A stretch of 44,403 nt of DNA from Bacteroidetes bacterium CG12_big_fil_rev_8_21_14_0_65_60_17. Its GTDB lineage: Bacteria; Bacteroidota; Rhodothermia; Rhodothermales; UBA10348. This document shows positions 1 through 8,868 of this stretch, in pieces. The stretch lies in assembly GCA_002787815.1 (NCBI GenBank), contig PCUY01000043.1:47005-91407 (forward strand). Direction: 5' to 3'. Every line of letters starts with the position of its first letter. The first letter of the stretch is position 1. Below the pieces are notes generated by a model. The model saw only the letters and a program-made list of their open reading frames with translations. It ran no database searches and was not told the DNA's origin. Made by a program: the position numbers and the translations under genes.

Positions 1-27
1 GTTCTGACACTGCCTGAATACCCACCC

Positions 28-774
28 ATGCCACGCCCCTTTCCTTCCACACAGACGCCCCCCGGACATACGCTTCTCCACGGCGCCGCTACAGGCCTGA
101 TCCTGCTGCTCCTGACAAGTGGCTGTGCGTCAACGAACCTTTCAGACCTCATCGCAGGTGCCCGACCGCTGGACCAGGAAACTGTGGCGTCCGGCCTTCG
201 GGAAGCGCTCACTGTCGGCACGGGGCGGGCGGCCGACAGGTTGTCCACTACCGATGCATTCGCGGGGGTAGCCTCCCGGCGAATAGGGTTGCCCGATGAG
301 CTGGACGGCGTGGCGCGCCGGTTGCGCCAGATCGGACTGGACGAGCAGGTCTCGAATTTCGAGTTGCGTATGAACAGGGCCGCCGAGGCGGCCATTCCCG
401 GGGCGGTTTCCATTTTTTCCGAGGCGGCCCGCACCATGACCATCCAGGATGCGTTTTCCATTCTGAATGGCCCGCCCGATGCCGCAACATCGTTTTTTGA
501 AGAGCGGACGCGCACCGCGCTTTTGGACGCATTCGGTCCGGAAGTGAACCGTGTCATGATGGAAACGGGGGTTTACCAGGTGTACACGGAGCTTTCGGGC
601 CGGTACAATGCCCTGCCCATTGCCAATGCACCAGCCGTAGACTTGACGGCGTACGTCACGGAGAAGGCCACAACTGCACTTTTTGAAGAACTGGCTGTGG
701 AGGAGGCCCGAATCCGCCAGGACCCGGCGGCGCGAACGACGGCGCTCCTGCAACGGGTTTTTGCCTCCAGGTAG
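28..774 (+). CDS. DUF4197 family lipoprotein
   Basis: The 248-residue product begins with a lipoprotein signal: a hydrophobic stretch near residues 20-31 followed by the lipobox LTSGC, with the lipidated cysteine at residue 33. The mature part matches my memory of DUF4197: an early GLREALTVGT segment, a middle MTIQDAFSILNG segment followed by a threonine/phenylalanine-rich helix, and a C-terminal helical tail. DUF4197 proteins are helical envelope proteins of unknown function. The stop lies 3 bases before the next start, so the two genes are probably co-transcribed. The first 27 bases of the window are too short to show what lies upstream. The family assignment is from motif recall; no function is implied. 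Confidence 0.85.
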   Translation: MPRPFPSTQTPPGHTLLHGAATGLILLLLTSGCASTNLSDLIAGARPLDQETVASGLREALTVGTGRAADRLSTTDAFAGVASRRIGLPDELDGVARRLRQIGLDEQVSNFELRMNRAAEAAIPGAVSIFSEAARTMTIQDAFSILNGPPDAATSFFEERTRTALLDAFGPEVNRVMMETGVYQVYTELSGRYNALPIANAPAVDLTAYVTEKATTALFEELAVEEARIRQDPAARTTALLQRVFASR

Positions 775-777
775 CCC

Positions 778-1641
778 ATGGATATACGTCGCTTTACCCA
801 CATTGGCCGTCCCGTAGACCCCGCATGGCCGACCAATCGCGCCATCGCCCTCATCACGGTCGCGACCGGGCTGATCGCCGGTGGCGTTGTCCTGGCGACA
901 GACAGCCTGAACGTAACAGATACCGCGCTTGTCTCATTCCGCACGGCTGCGGCAGTTTTTCTCGCATGGGCCATGACGAGGGAAATCGATCCGGACCACC
1001 AGGCACCGGCATTCGTGGCTGCAGGGCTGGCGCTGCTCGGAATAGTGTATGCGAACATGCCTCCTCCCGTTCTCCCCGTGGTCTGGCTGCTGCTCTGCGT
1101 GCGCATCGTCAACAGAAGCACAGGCCTCGCGCCGCGCCTGGCCGATCTGATCCTCGTATCCGGCTTGGGAATCTGGCTCGCAACGAATGGCTATCCGATG
1201 GCCGCTGCCGCGACGGGCGCTGCCATCTGGCTGAATCATCGCGTGGATGGCCGTTCGTCCCTCTGGCTACCGGGACTCGCCACAGCCCTTGTTCTGACGA
1301 CGCCCCTGGCCTGGATGTCGGACGCGGGATCTGCCGCGACCGCAGGGACAGACTGGGCACTCCTGCTCGCAGCCGTTGGTGCCAGTGCGTTGTTCGTCGC
1401 ATCTACCCGAAAAAGCGGCCCGCCACAGAGCCTGGACGATGAAGGCGTCCACCGCCTGTCGGCGCGCCGGATGCGCTACGCCCGTGCGCTCGGCCTGATC
1501 ACATGCATTCTTGTCCTATCATTCGCAGGAAATGATGGTTTTACGCCGTTTATTGCGTTCTGGGCCGCTGCCCTGGCTGTGGGTATCCGCATGCCCGGCG
1601 CCCCCGATCCTGCATCTACACAAACACACTTGAATGTCTGA
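778..1641 (+). CDS. Multi-pass membrane protein of unknown function
   Basis: The 287-residue protein is mostly hydrophobic helices, about eight by eye, for example around residues 22-42, 48-66, 75-110, 120-150, 160-178, 185-205 and two near the C-terminus (about 232-272). There are no charged catalytic motifs and no recognisable transporter signature. It starts 3 bases after the DUF4197 lipoprotein and its last 8 bases overlap the start of ettA, so it is probably translationally coupled to both. I do not recognise the family. The ORF is supported by its length, its clean fit between neighbours and its membrane-protein composition. Confidence 0.75.
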   Translation: MDIRRFTHIGRPVDPAWPTNRAIALITVATGLIAGGVVLATDSLNVTDTALVSFRTAAAVFLAWAMTREIDPDHQAPAFVAAGLALLGIVYANMPPPVLPVVWLLLCVRIVNRSTGLAPRLADLILVSGLGIWLATNGYPMAAAATGAAIWLNHRVDGRSSLWLPGLATALVLTTPLAWMSDAGSAATAGTDWALLLAAVGASALFVASTRKSGPPQSLDDEGVHRLSARRMRYARALGLITCILVLSFAGNDGFTPFIAFWAAALAVGIRMPGAPDPASTQTHLNV

Positions 1642-3307
1642 CCAGAAGATAATTTTCTCCATGGTTGGCGTCGGGAAGACATACCGATCGACCAACAAAC
1701 AGGTACTCAAAGACATTTACCTGTCGTTCTATCATGGAGCCAAGATTGGCGTCCTGGGGCTGAATGGCTCCGGAAAAAGTACGCTCCTGCGCATCATTGC
1801 CGGGCTCGATGAAGATTACAAGGGCCAGATCGACGCGCAAAAGGGAATCCGGTTCGGGTATCTGCCCCAGGAACCGGTGCTCGATCCGGAGAAGACGGTG
1901 CGCGACATCGTCGAGGAAGGAGCGGGAGATGCAGTACGGCTGCTTCACGCCTACAACGCCGTGAACGAGAAATTCGCGGAGCCCGATGCCGACTACGAGG
2001 CGCTCATGGCCGAGCAGGCCAAGCTCCAGGACAAAATCGATGCCACGAATGCCTGGGACCTGGAAAGCCGGCTCGAAATGGCCATGGACGCACTCCGCTG
2101 CCCGCCCGCGGAGCAGAAAACGGGTGTGCTCTCCGGCGGTGAGAAGCGCCGCGTGGCGCTCGTGCGCCTGCTGCTCCAGGAACCGGATGTGCTGTTGCTC
2201 GATGAGCCGACCAACCATCTGGACGCCGAGAGCGTGGCTTGGCTCGAACAGCACCTGGCCCGCTACAAAGGCACGGTCATTGCTGTGACGCACGACCGGT
2301 ATTTCCTGGATAACGTGGCGGGCTGGATTCTCGAACTCGACCGGGGAACGGGCATTCCGTTTGAGGGCAATTATTCATCGTGGCTCGAGCAGAAGAAAAA
2401 GCGCCTCGAAATTGAGGAAAAACAGGAATCCAAACGCCAGAAAGCACTCGAGCGCGAACTCGAGTGGGTCCGCCTCTCTCCAAAGGGCCGCCACGCCAAG
2501 AGCAAGGCCCGAATTACGTCCTACGAGAAAATGGTCGAGGACCAGCAGGAAGCCCGGAATGAGGAGATGGAAATCCCCATCCAGCCGGGGCCGCGGCTGG
2601 GCGACGTAGTCATCCAGGCCGAGAACGTAGCGAAGGGGTACGGCGACCGGCTTCTCTACGACAATCTGACATTTTCCCTTCCGCCAGGTGGAATCATTGG
2701 TGTGATTGGACCGAATGGCGCGGGCAAGACGACCCTCTTCCGCATGATTACCGGTCAGGAAACGCCCGACGAGGGCACGTTCCGGATTGGGCAGACCGTA
2801 AAACTCGGATACATTGACCAGGAGCGGCCGCTCGATTCGTCAAAAACAGTCTGGCAGGAAATTTCCGGGGGTGCCGACACGCTGCGAATCGGAAACAGGG
2901 ACATGAATTCGCGTGCCTACGTGGGTCGGTTCAATTTTGGTGGGCAGGATCAACAGAAGCTGGTAACAGAGCTGTCGGGGGGCGAGCGCAACCGCGTACA
3001 CCTGGCCAAAATGCTCAAGGAAGGTGCCAATGTCCTCCTTCTCGACGAGCCCACGAACGATCTGGACGTGAACACGCTGCGTGCACTCGAAGAGTCGCTG
3101 CAGGATTTCGCCGGATGTGCCGTTGTGATTTCGCACGACCGCTGGTTCCTGGACCGTCTGGCAACCCATATCCTGGCCTTCGAGGGCAACAGCGAGGTCG
3201 TGTGGTTCGATGGAAACTACTCGGAATATGAGAAAAACCGGAAGGAAAGGCTCGGTATCGAGGCCGACCAGCCCCACCGGATCAAGTACCGCCACCTGAC
3301 CCGATGA
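1634..3307 (+). CDS. ettA: EttA, energy-dependent translational throttle ABC-F ATPase
   Basis: A 557-residue ABC-F protein with two nucleotide-binding domains and no membrane segments, the usual length for EttA. The first domain has Walker [10 protein letters not shown] (about residues 42-50), signature [11 protein letters not shown] and Walker [12 protein letters not shown]. The second has GPNGAGKTT, signature [11 protein letters not shown] and [11 protein letters not shown]. Between them lies a charged linker rich in K, E and R (about residues 245-320), the P-site tRNA interaction region of ABC-F proteins. In E. coli EttA binds the ribosomal E site and gates the first elongation steps according to the ATP/ADP ratio. 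The start ATG overlaps the previous gene by 8 bases. The closeness to EttA rather than to Uup or antibiotic-resistance ABC-F proteins is inferred from domain lengths and the N-terminal sequence. Confidence 0.95.
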   Translation: MSDQKIIFSMVGVGKTYRSTNKQVLKDIYLSFYHGAKIGVLGLNGSGKSTLLRIIAGLDEDYKGQIDAQKGIRFGYLPQEPVLDPEKTVRDIVEEGAGDAVRLLHAYNAVNEKFAEPDADYEALMAEQAKLQDKIDATNAWDLESRLEMAMDALRCPPAEQKTGVLSGGEKRRVALVRLLLQEPDVLLLDEPTNHLDAESVAWLEQHLARYKGTVIAVTHDRYFLDNVAGWILELDRGTGIPFEGNYSSWLEQKKKRLEIEEKQESKRQKALERELEWVRLSPKGRHAKSKARITSYEKMVEDQQEARNEEMEIPIQPGPRLGDVVIQAENVAKGYGDRLLYDNLTFSLPPGGIIGVIGPNGAGKTTLFRMITGQETPDEGTFRIGQTVKLGYIDQERPLDSSKTVWQEISGGADTLRIGNRDMNSRAYVGRFNFGGQDQQKLVTELSGGERNRVHLAKMLKEGANVLLLDEPTNDLDVNTLRALEESLQDFAGCAVVISHDRWFLDRLATHILAFEGNSEVVWFDGNYSEYEKNRKERLGIEADQPHRIKYRHLTR

Positions 3308-3341
3308 CGCAGACATTATAATCTCCCCGGAGGTCCGGGCA

Positions 3342-3512
3342 GTGGAAGTCGAAAGCTTCGAAGCGCCCGTTCTGGCCTCGGGAACGTACATCACGTCCTT
3401 TACGGTATCGTGGTCCGAAGCCCCGGGCGATGCCCCGGCTCTGATCTTCGAATGGGCAGACCGCCAGATACCCGTACCCGTCGTCCCCACGCGGCCTACT
3501 GGCCCGACCTGA
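3342..3512 (+). CDS. Possible small protein, GTG start (56 aa)
   Basis: An open frame of 56 codons starts with GTG at 3342 and is preceded by a strong Shine-Dalgarno-like GGAGGT at 3329-3334, which is rare in this window. The predicted peptide begins VEVESFEAPV, carries no signal peptide, and ends at TGA 3510-3512, overlapping the 3' end of the convergent zinc-ribbon gene by 17 bases. The frame stays open back to about 3303 but has no ATG. No family is recognised. It fills the only gap between ettA and the convergent gene. It may be a real small gene or a chance ORF. Confidence 0.35.
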   Translation: MEVESFEAPVLASGTYITSFTVSWSEAPGDAPALIFEWADRQIPVPVVPTRPTGPT

Positions 3513-4515
3513 GTTGTCGCAGCGCGTCCTCCGCCCGTTGATAGACCGGGCTCTCCGAATCTCCGACCAGGCGCTTCACCTTCTCGAACTGCTGGCGAGC
3601 CTGCTCCATCCGGTTGATCTGCATGAGCATGACGCCCCGGTTGAAATTGGCCTGCACATGGAGTGAGTCCTGACTCAGTACCGTATTGGTCTCCTGGATG
3701 GCCTGCATGGGATTCTCCGGGTCGTACATGTAGGCAATGGCCATATCCGTGCGCACGTCATTGTTGTCCGGATTCAGCGTCAGCGCCCGCTGGTAAGCTG
3801 AGATGGCGTCCTTCGCCCACGGCGTGCGCGTCTCGACGGGCTTTGTCTCCATCCAGTCATAGAACATGTTGCCAGCGGCCACCCAGTCCTCTTCCCTGTT
3901 TGTCAACTCGGCAATGGACCGGGTCTCCCTGGCCGCCAGATCCAGCCGGGCTGCAGACAGGTATACATCCACAAGGCGCCGATGCAGGCGCTCCCGATCC
4001 GTACTGTCGGTAGATGCAGCGAGCCGTGCACGAAGCTCCGCCTCCTGCTCGGCAAATTGGGCCGGAAGAGGGCCTTCACTGAACAGCCCTGACACCGCCG
4101 AGTCGGCCGCCGCTTCACCCGGCGACTCCGACCGCTGCTGGAGCGACATGGTGGTTATCAGATACAGCGCAACGATGACCATGATGGCAGCACCCACAAT
4201 GATGCCTATCTGCCTGCCGACCGCCGTATCGGACTTCCGGCGTACCCTGGTCTCCTCATTCCCCGACGTATCCAGCGGTACCGGTCTCCGGGGTGGGGCC
4301 ACGTCCGCTCCGGATGCAGCCACATTCCTGCCACACGCATGACAGAAACGCGCGTATTCGAGTACGCGGGTGCCACAACCAGGACAGAATCGAACGTCAT
4401 CACCCTCCCGGGACGAGGCCCGCGTGCCGGCCTCTCCGACGGGCGTACCGCACAGATCACAGTTGGAAGCATCGCCTGGAAGCGAAGCCCCACAGGACAG
4501 GCACGTCTGCTTCAT
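3496..4515 (-). CDS. Zinc-ribbon, single-span membrane protein with TPR domain
   Basis: The 339-residue protein has two N-terminal zinc ribbons, with cysteines at 5, 8, 19, 22 and at 44, 47, 58, 61. A low-complexity linker follows, then one transmembrane helix (about 103-122), then a helical C-terminal part with tetratricopeptide-like repeats (about 215-325, including AISAYQRALTLNPDN and a second unit around NFNRGVMLMQINRMEQARQ). The architecture suggests cytoplasmic metal-binding ribbons anchored in the membrane, with an external TPR scaffold. The partner is unknown. The start lies 17 bases after the HU stop, so both are probably one transcript. I cannot assign a biochemical role. Confidence 0.85.
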   Translation of the reverse strand: MKQTCLSCGASLPGDASNCDLCGTPVGEAGTRASSREGDDVRFCPGCGTRVLEYARFCHACGRNVAASGADVAPPRRPVPLDTSGNEETRVRRKSDTAVGRQIGIIVGAAIMVIVALYLITTMSLQQRSESPGEAAADSAVSGLFSEGPLPAQFAEQEAELRARLAASTDSTDRERLHRRLVDVYLSAARLDLAARETRSIAELTNREEDWVAAGNMFYDWMETKPVETRTPWAKDAISAYQRALTLNPDNNDVRTDMAIAYMYDPENPMQAIQETNTVLSQDSLHVQANFNRGVMLMQINRMEQARQQFEKVKRLVGDSESPVYQRAEDALRQLRSGQ

Positions 4516-4518
4516 GTC

Positions 4519-4550
4519 AACTCAGGTTCTTGTCAACTCAGGTTTTCGTC
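4519..4550. repeat. 16-bp tandem duplication at the HU 3' end
   Basis: Two adjacent 16-base units, 4519-4534 and 4535-4550, differ at 2 of 16 positions (unit AACTCAGGTTCTTGTC versus AACTCAGGTTTTCGTC). On the minus strand the first copy encodes the last HU codons (D-E-N-L-S-stop). The second copy lies in the spacer and ends right at the ATG of the zinc-ribbon gene. Because 16 is not a multiple of 3, the copy does not extend HU; it sets the spacing to the next start. Confidence 0.85.
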
Positions 4551-4826
4551 AACTTCCTTGCGGAATTCCTTTGAGGCTTTGAACACGGGAATGGTCGATG
4601 CCGGTACCGGAACGGGCGTGTTCGTTCTCGGGTTGCGTGCCGTCCGGGCTGCACGATGCTGCACCGTGAAGGCACCGAAACCGCGCAGGTCAACACGCCC
4701 GCCCTCCAGCAATTTTTCCTTGACCACGGAGATGAAGCCGTTCACGACGGCTTCTGTTTCGAGTTTCGTCAGACCGGTTCCAGCAGAAACCTTGTCGATA
4801 ATGTCAGCTTTTGTCACGATGATCAC
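4533..4826 (-). CDS. HU/IHF-family DNA-binding protein
   Basis: A 97-residue histone-like protein. It shows the family layout: an N-terminal helical dimerisation part (TKADIIDKV, then TGLTKLETEAVVNGF), the RVDLRGFGAFTVQHR segment, and the beta-arm with ARTARNPRTNTPVPVPA carrying the conserved RNP tip. HU proteins are dimers that bend and compact DNA. The start is ambiguous: a GTG at 4826 gives an MIIVTKAD beginning, while the in-frame GTG at 4815-4817 gives MTKAD, closer to the usual family start. Neither has a clear Shine-Dalgarno site. The gene is divergent from the acyltransferase at 4930 and is followed by the zinc-ribbon/TPR gene. Confidence 0.95.
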   Translation of the reverse strand: MIIVTKADIIDKVSAGTGLTKLETEAVVNGFISVVKEKLLEGGRVDLRGFGAFTVQHRAARTARNPRTNTPVPVPASTIPVFKASKEFRKEVDENLS

Positions 4827-4883
4827 CCATTGAATGGCTGTCTATGTAGTTGCCGAGCAACACATTACGCCATGAAGTGTGGC

Positions 4884-4909
4884 TTGATCCATTCCCGCGG
4901 GTATATTTG
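4884..4909 (+). promoter_or_regulatory. Candidate Bacteroidota-type promoter for the acyltransferase operon
   Basis: The element TATATTTG (4902-4909) matches the Bacteroidota -7 consensus TAnnTTTG, 21 bases before the start at 4930. A TTG at 4884-4886 could be the -33 box, but the 15-base spacer is shorter than usual. The site lies in the 103-base divergent gap next to the HU gene. No experimental support. Confidence 0.35.
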
Positions 4910-4929
4910 GCCACACCCATCCCGTATTC

Positions 4930-6102
4930 ATGGACACCCGATCACCGGAGAATCTGGCCAGCGCGGCAGCCGAAGTCCTGCTGCGCGCTACCGTCTGCAC
5001 CGCATCGACAGCCGCCTGGGATGTGAGCATCCGCGGATCCGACCGGCTTCCACCGGGGCCCTGCTTCATATACGGGAATCACTCGAACAATTTCGACCCG
5101 TTCATCCTGAACCGGTTTACCGAGTGGGGCCAACCTACCGCGGGAGTCATGACCATGGAATTCGCCGGCAAGGGATTCATTGGCTCCCTCTTTCGCGCAA
5201 CGGGTATCGAAGCAACGCGCAAATCGGTGCCTGAGCCGCACCTCATCCGGCGCATTTACCGCTTGCTCGAAAAAGGGCGGCGGATTGTGATTTTTCCGGA
5301 AGGGGGTCGCAGATGGGACGGACGACCCGCCCCCTGGATTGCGTCAACAGCCAAGTTGTTCTGGCGCATGGGAGTGCCTGTCCATCCCGTGCGGATCCAC
5401 GGCTCCTACGTCTCCTGGCCCAGGTGGGCACGCTGGCCGCGCCCGGCCCGCATTACGGTAGAGCCCCTTCCCGCGGTGGATTTCGCAGGGTGTCACTCGC
5501 TGGAGGCCGCCCTCACTCGGCTTAAGCGTCCTGTTTCTGCTTTTGAGGATGTCTTCGATAATGCATCCTGGCCACATTCGCGTCCTCCATGGTCTTTCCG
5601 CCCTGCCGATGGATTCAACAAACTGGCCTACCGCTGCCCGAAAACGGGTGCATTCAATGCACTTCGCAGTCCGGACGGTCGCCATGTTCTCGATGGCACC
5701 GGTAGGGTGTGCTGGCAGATGCAGCCCGACAGTACACTTGTCTCGCCGGATGGCACCCGCCACGCATCGGGCGATGTGTACGCGCGCATAAAAAGCATGG
5801 GAGACCTTTCGACGGGCAGCAGGCCCATCATCCGGCATATGGCGGAAATTCGCATCACGGCCTTTGATGACCTCGCGAATGAACCCCTTCAACGGCTCCA
5901 GGTCGCCCTCTACCCGGACCGTGTCGAGATGGGCGCCCTCACGCTGCCTGTCGACGAAATAAGGTACATGGGTCTTGAGAGGAGTGATCGAATCTGGTTG
6001 GCAGGCAGGGGAAAACAGGTATATTGCCGCTTCCCTGACACCTGCAGCACGTTGGCTTGGTATGACACGCTGCTTCGCATCAACCCGCATATCAATACCT
6101 GA
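4930..6102 (+). CDS. PlsC-type 1-acylglycerol-3-phosphate acyltransferase domain protein with extra C-terminal domain
   Basis: The 390-residue protein has an acyltransferase domain at about residues 25-215. It holds the HX4D catalytic motif in NHSNNFDPF (His51, Asp56) and a second block IFPEGGRRWDG near residue 120, typical of enzymes that acylate lysophosphatidic acid or similar lipids at the membrane. About 170 further residues follow, with a RCPKTGAF segment and several beta-rich stretches (for example QRLQVALYPDRVEMGAL), which I cannot assign. Ordinary PlsC proteins are about 240 residues, so the tail is an added domain. The gene heads a likely operon with the GltS-type symporter 17 bases downstream. 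The substrate is not predictable. Confidence 0.8.
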   Translation: MDTRSPENLASAAAEVLLRATVCTASTAAWDVSIRGSDRLPPGPCFIYGNHSNNFDPFILNRFTEWGQPTAGVMTMEFAGKGFIGSLFRATGIEATRKSVPEPHLIRRIYRLLEKGRRIVIFPEGGRRWDGRPAPWIASTAKLFWRMGVPVHPVRIHGSYVSWPRWARWPRPARITVEPLPAVDFAGCHSLEAALTRLKRPVSAFEDVFDNASWPHSRPPWSFRPADGFNKLAYRCPKTGAFNALRSPDGRHVLDGTGRVCWQMQPDSTLVSPDGTRHASGDVYARIKSMGDLSTGSRPIIRHMAEIRITAFDDLANEPLQRLQVALYPDRVEMGALTLPVDEIRYMGLERSDRIWLAGRGKQVYCRFPDTCSTLAWYDTLLRINPHINT

Positions 6103-6119
6103 AACCGGTTTCCCAGACC

Positions 6120-7490
6120 ATGGATGCCTGGACACTCGAGCTTACTGTTGGCGATCTGTTGTTGGATATTTCCATCCTCGGCGCGCTCCTTCTTCTGGGA
6201 ACGGTCCTCAGGAGACAGGTTCGCTTTTTCCAGCGATACATGGTGCCGAACAGCCTGATAGCTGGATTCATGGGTCTTTTCCTGGGATCGGAGCTTTTCA
6301 ATGTGCTTCCTCTCGACCCGGAGCGTATGGGGGCCTACGTCTATCACCTTCTGGCGGTCACATTCATCGGGATCGGGCTGTATCCCACGTCAAGCAGGCA
6401 TACCACAGGAGCCGTTCACCTGGGATTCATGCAGGTCAGCATCATGCTGATTCAGGGCATAGTGGGTGTTGGAATTGCCCTGGCAGCAACGTGGCTGGTA
6501 CTGCCCGACCTGAACCCGGCCATGGGGCTGCTGCTCCCGCTGGGCTTCGCCATGGGGCCCGGAATTGCATACTCTGTCGGTCAGTCCTGGTCGGCATTCG
6601 GATACGAAGACGGTGGTAATGCTGGTCTTTCCATTGCCGCCATTGGTTTCCTGGTCGCCTATTTCCTCGGAATGTATCTCATAAACGGGACACGGGCGCA
6701 CGCCGCGGATCCCGCCCTCCTGGACTCAGGTTTTCTGCCGGCCACCGATCGGCCGGTCGGCTCCCGACTTTCCTTTTCCGGAGCAGCCATAGAACCTCTG
6801 GCTGTACACGTCGCCCTCGTCGGAGGTATTTATTGTCTCACATACCTCCTCGTAAGCAGCCTGGCCGTGCTGTTGACCCTTGCCGGTCTGAGCCAGGAAA
6901 TTCCGGTTCTCTGGTCCTTCCACTTCATACTGGCCAACCTCATGGCTGTGGGGATGCGGCGACTTGTGCTGCGTGGCTGGGCCGGAGACTGGATAGACGA
7001 GGGAATGGTACGCCGAATGACCGGTACGTTTGCCGATTACCTGATCACCGCTTCGATCGTCGGAATCAGTCTGAGCGTATCGTGGGATTTCGTTGCCCCG
7101 ATCCTGGCCATTTCTGCAGGTGGCACGCTCGCCACGTACCTGTTCCTGAAGCTCGTTGTCCGCCGTGTTTTCGGTGCGCACGTATTGGAGCGATTCATAG
7201 CCATGTTCGCGCAGATGACCGGGACCATCAGTTCGGGTCTTGCACTGCTTCGCGTGACCGATCCGGAATATCGTACACCCGTCGCGGAAGAATTGGTTCT
7301 GGCCAGTGGAATGGCTCTCGGCATGGGATTCCCGCTGCTTCTGGCCATCAACATGCCATTCTCCCTCTTCGATGGCAGCACGCCTGGCTTTCTGATTCTC
7401 TCAGGCGTGCTTCTTGTCTACCTGGCCGTCCTTCTCGTCTGCTGGAACAGATTCGCCCGCACGAATCCGGGAACGCATACTCCGGAGTGA
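6120..7490 (+). CDS. gltS: GltS-type sodium/glutamate symporter family protein
   Basis: A 456-residue polytopic protein with roughly ten to twelve hydrophobic helices. Features recalling GltS are the N-terminal VPNSLIAGFMGL segment, the glycine-rich LLPLGFAMGPGIAYSVG stretch with GHG-like small-residue packing, and the FGYEDGGNAGLSIAAIGF segment. A second half repeats a similar pattern with TGTISSGLALLRVTD (about residues 366-380), consistent with the inverted-repeat fold of the family. Known members import glutamate with sodium across the inner membrane. The substrate here is inferred only from the family. It follows the acyltransferase by 17 bases and precedes a lipoprotein gene. Confidence 0.8.
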   Translation: MDAWTLELTVGDLLLDISILGALLLLGTVLRRQVRFFQRYMVPNSLIAGFMGLFLGSELFNVLPLDPERMGAYVYHLLAVTFIGIGLYPTSSRHTTGAVHLGFMQVSIMLIQGIVGVGIALAATWLVLPDLNPAMGLLLPLGFAMGPGIAYSVGQSWSAFGYEDGGNAGLSIAAIGFLVAYFLGMYLINGTRAHAADPALLDSGFLPATDRPVGSRLSFSGAAIEPLAVHVALVGGIYCLTYLLVSSLAVLLTLAGLSQEIPVLWSFHFILANLMAVGMRRLVLRGWAGDWIDEGMVRRMTGTFADYLITASIVGISLSVSWDFVAPILAISAGGTLATYLFLKLVVRRVFGAHVLERFIAMFAQMTGTISSGLALLRVTDPEYRTPVAEELVLASGMALGMGFPLLLAINMPFSLFDGSTPGFLILSGVLLVYLAVLLVCWNRFARTNPGTHTPE

Positions 7491-7525
7491 TCGTTGCTGT
7501 GACTCGCAACCCATCCAGTGCCTGC

Positions 7526-8299
7526 ATGTCTTCCCGCCTCGTGCTTGCCGTATTTACCGTCCTTTTCCTGCTGTCGGCCTGCACAAACGGAGCCGACGAC
7601 GAACCTGCCCGGAAAGCCGATCCCGCACAGCAGGTCATTGACCGCGCCATTGCGGCCCACGGCGGCGATACGATCAACAACAGTCGCATTACCTTCGATT
7701 TCCGTGGGTTTGAATTCGTACTGGAACGCGAAAACGGCCGTTTCCAGTACGAGCGCAGCTTCCTGAGCGATGGAGGAGCTCGAATCCGGGAAGGGCTCAG
7801 CAACGATGGATATTTCCGTTTTGTTGATGGCAAGGAGGTGCCGCCCGACTCGTTGGAGCGACGGCGAATTGGTGACAACGTCAACTCGATGGCCTATTTC
7901 ACGCTGCTTCCCGTGAACCTGAACGATCCCGCCGTCATCAAGGAATATCTCGGTGAGGTCACCATCAAAGGATCTCCGTATCATAGAATCGGCGTTACAT
8001 ACCGCTCGGAAGGGGGGGGACGTGATTACCAGGACAGATTCCTGGTCTGGATCAACGCCGAAACGTTTACCATGGACTATTATGCCTACTGGTATTTCAC
8101 CGACGAGACAGGATCACGATTTCGGAGTATGGACACCATCCACGAGGTGAGTGGTATCCGCCTCCGGGATGAGTTGAACTGGACATATGACGACCTTACT
8201 GTCAATACGATTGACCGATATGACGCGCTCTTCGACGCGGACAGCCTCCGATTGGTCTCTGAAATCCGTCTTGAGAACATCACTGTTACCCCATACTGA
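7526..8299 (+). CDS. DUF6503-like lipoprotein
   Basis: The 257-residue product starts at ATG 7526, giving a lipoprotein signal MSSRLVLAVF ending in the lipobox LLSAC with Cys19. The same frame is open far upstream inside gltS, but only this start gives a signal peptide. The mature sequence resembles DUF6503 proteins of Bacteroidota as I remember them: QQVIDRAIAAHGGD near the N-terminus, then DFRGFEFVLER, NSMAYFTLLPVNLND, EYLGEVTIKGSPYHRIGV and a C-terminal LENITV. The fold is probably a beta-rich lipid-binding-type shell (inference). Function unknown. It is followed 1 base later by the DUF2911 gene. Confidence 0.8.
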   Translation: MSSRLVLAVFTVLFLLSACTNGADDEPARKADPAQQVIDRAIAAHGGDTINNSRITFDFRGFEFVLERENGRFQYERSFLSDGGARIREGLSNDGYFRFVDGKEVPPDSLERRRIGDNVNSMAYFTLLPVNLNDPAVIKEYLGEVTIKGSPYHRIGVTYRSEGGGRDYQDRFLVWINAETFTMDYYAYWYFTDETGSRFRSMDTIHEVSGIRLRDELNWTYDDLTVNTIDRYDALFDADSLRLVSEIRLENITVTPY

Positions 8300-8300
8300 C

Positions 8301-8864
8301 ATGACGCACCTGCAACGCCCTTTTTTCCTCGCTTCACTGGTTCTCTTCTTCACGTGGTCGGCGCTCCTGCCCACCGCCAGCGCGCAGGTAGAGACCGTGG
8401 CGGCGCCTGAACCACGGGCAAGTCCCATGGCTCTGGCGTCTATATCGATTGGTGATGCCTATATCAAAGTCGTATACAGCTCACCCCGGAAACGGGATCG
8501 GGAAATTTTCGGCGGTCTGGTTCCGTTCGGTGAAACATGGCGTACAGGAGCCAATGAGGCCACGGAAGTCACGTTCACGAGCGACGTGATGTTCGGTAGC
8601 GCCCATGTCGAGGCGGGAACCTACGCTCTTTTCACGGTGCCCGGCCCCACTCAGTGGACCATCCTGCTCAACAGCGAGCTGGGAATGTGGGGAGAGTTCA
8701 GCCATGATCCCGAGAAAGACGTGCACCGGATAACGGTCCCCTCGCGAGAGACGAATACCATGCATGAGGCTTTCACGATCAGCTTCCGTGAAAACGGCAG
8801 CGGGCACGAGATGGTTTTCGCATGGGATCGTACCGAAGTGGCAGTTCCCATCATGGTGCACTGA
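8301..8864 (+). CDS. DUF2911 secreted protein
   Basis: The 187-residue protein starts at ATG 8301, which gives a Sec signal peptide (hydrophobic about residues 8-25, cleavage after TASA). The mature part has the DUF2911 hallmarks: SISIGDAYIKVVYSSPRKRDR, then IFGGLVPFGETWRTGANEAT and AGTYALFTVPG, ending in a DRTEVAVPI strand. DUF2911 proteins are small extracytoplasmic beta-sandwich-like proteins of unknown role, common in Bacteroidota. The gene follows the DUF6503-like gene by one base and ends 4 bases from the convergent gspE stop, leaving essentially no room for a terminator between them. Confidence 0.88.
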   Translation: MTHLQRPFFLASLVLFFTWSALLPTASAQVETVAAPEPRASPMALASISIGDAYIKVVYSSPRKRDREIFGGLVPFGETWRTGANEATEVTFTSDVMFGSAHVEAGTYALFTVPGPTQWTILLNSELGMWGEFSHDPEKDVHRITVPSRETNTMHEAFTISFRENGSGHEMVFAWDRTEVAVPIMVH

Positions 8865-8868
8865 GCGC

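Noticed and set aside
6833-7525. Long upstream extension of the DUF6503-like frame inside gltS
   Set aside because: The extension has an Arg/Ser/His-rich shadow composition; ATG 7526 gives a proper lipoprotein signal.
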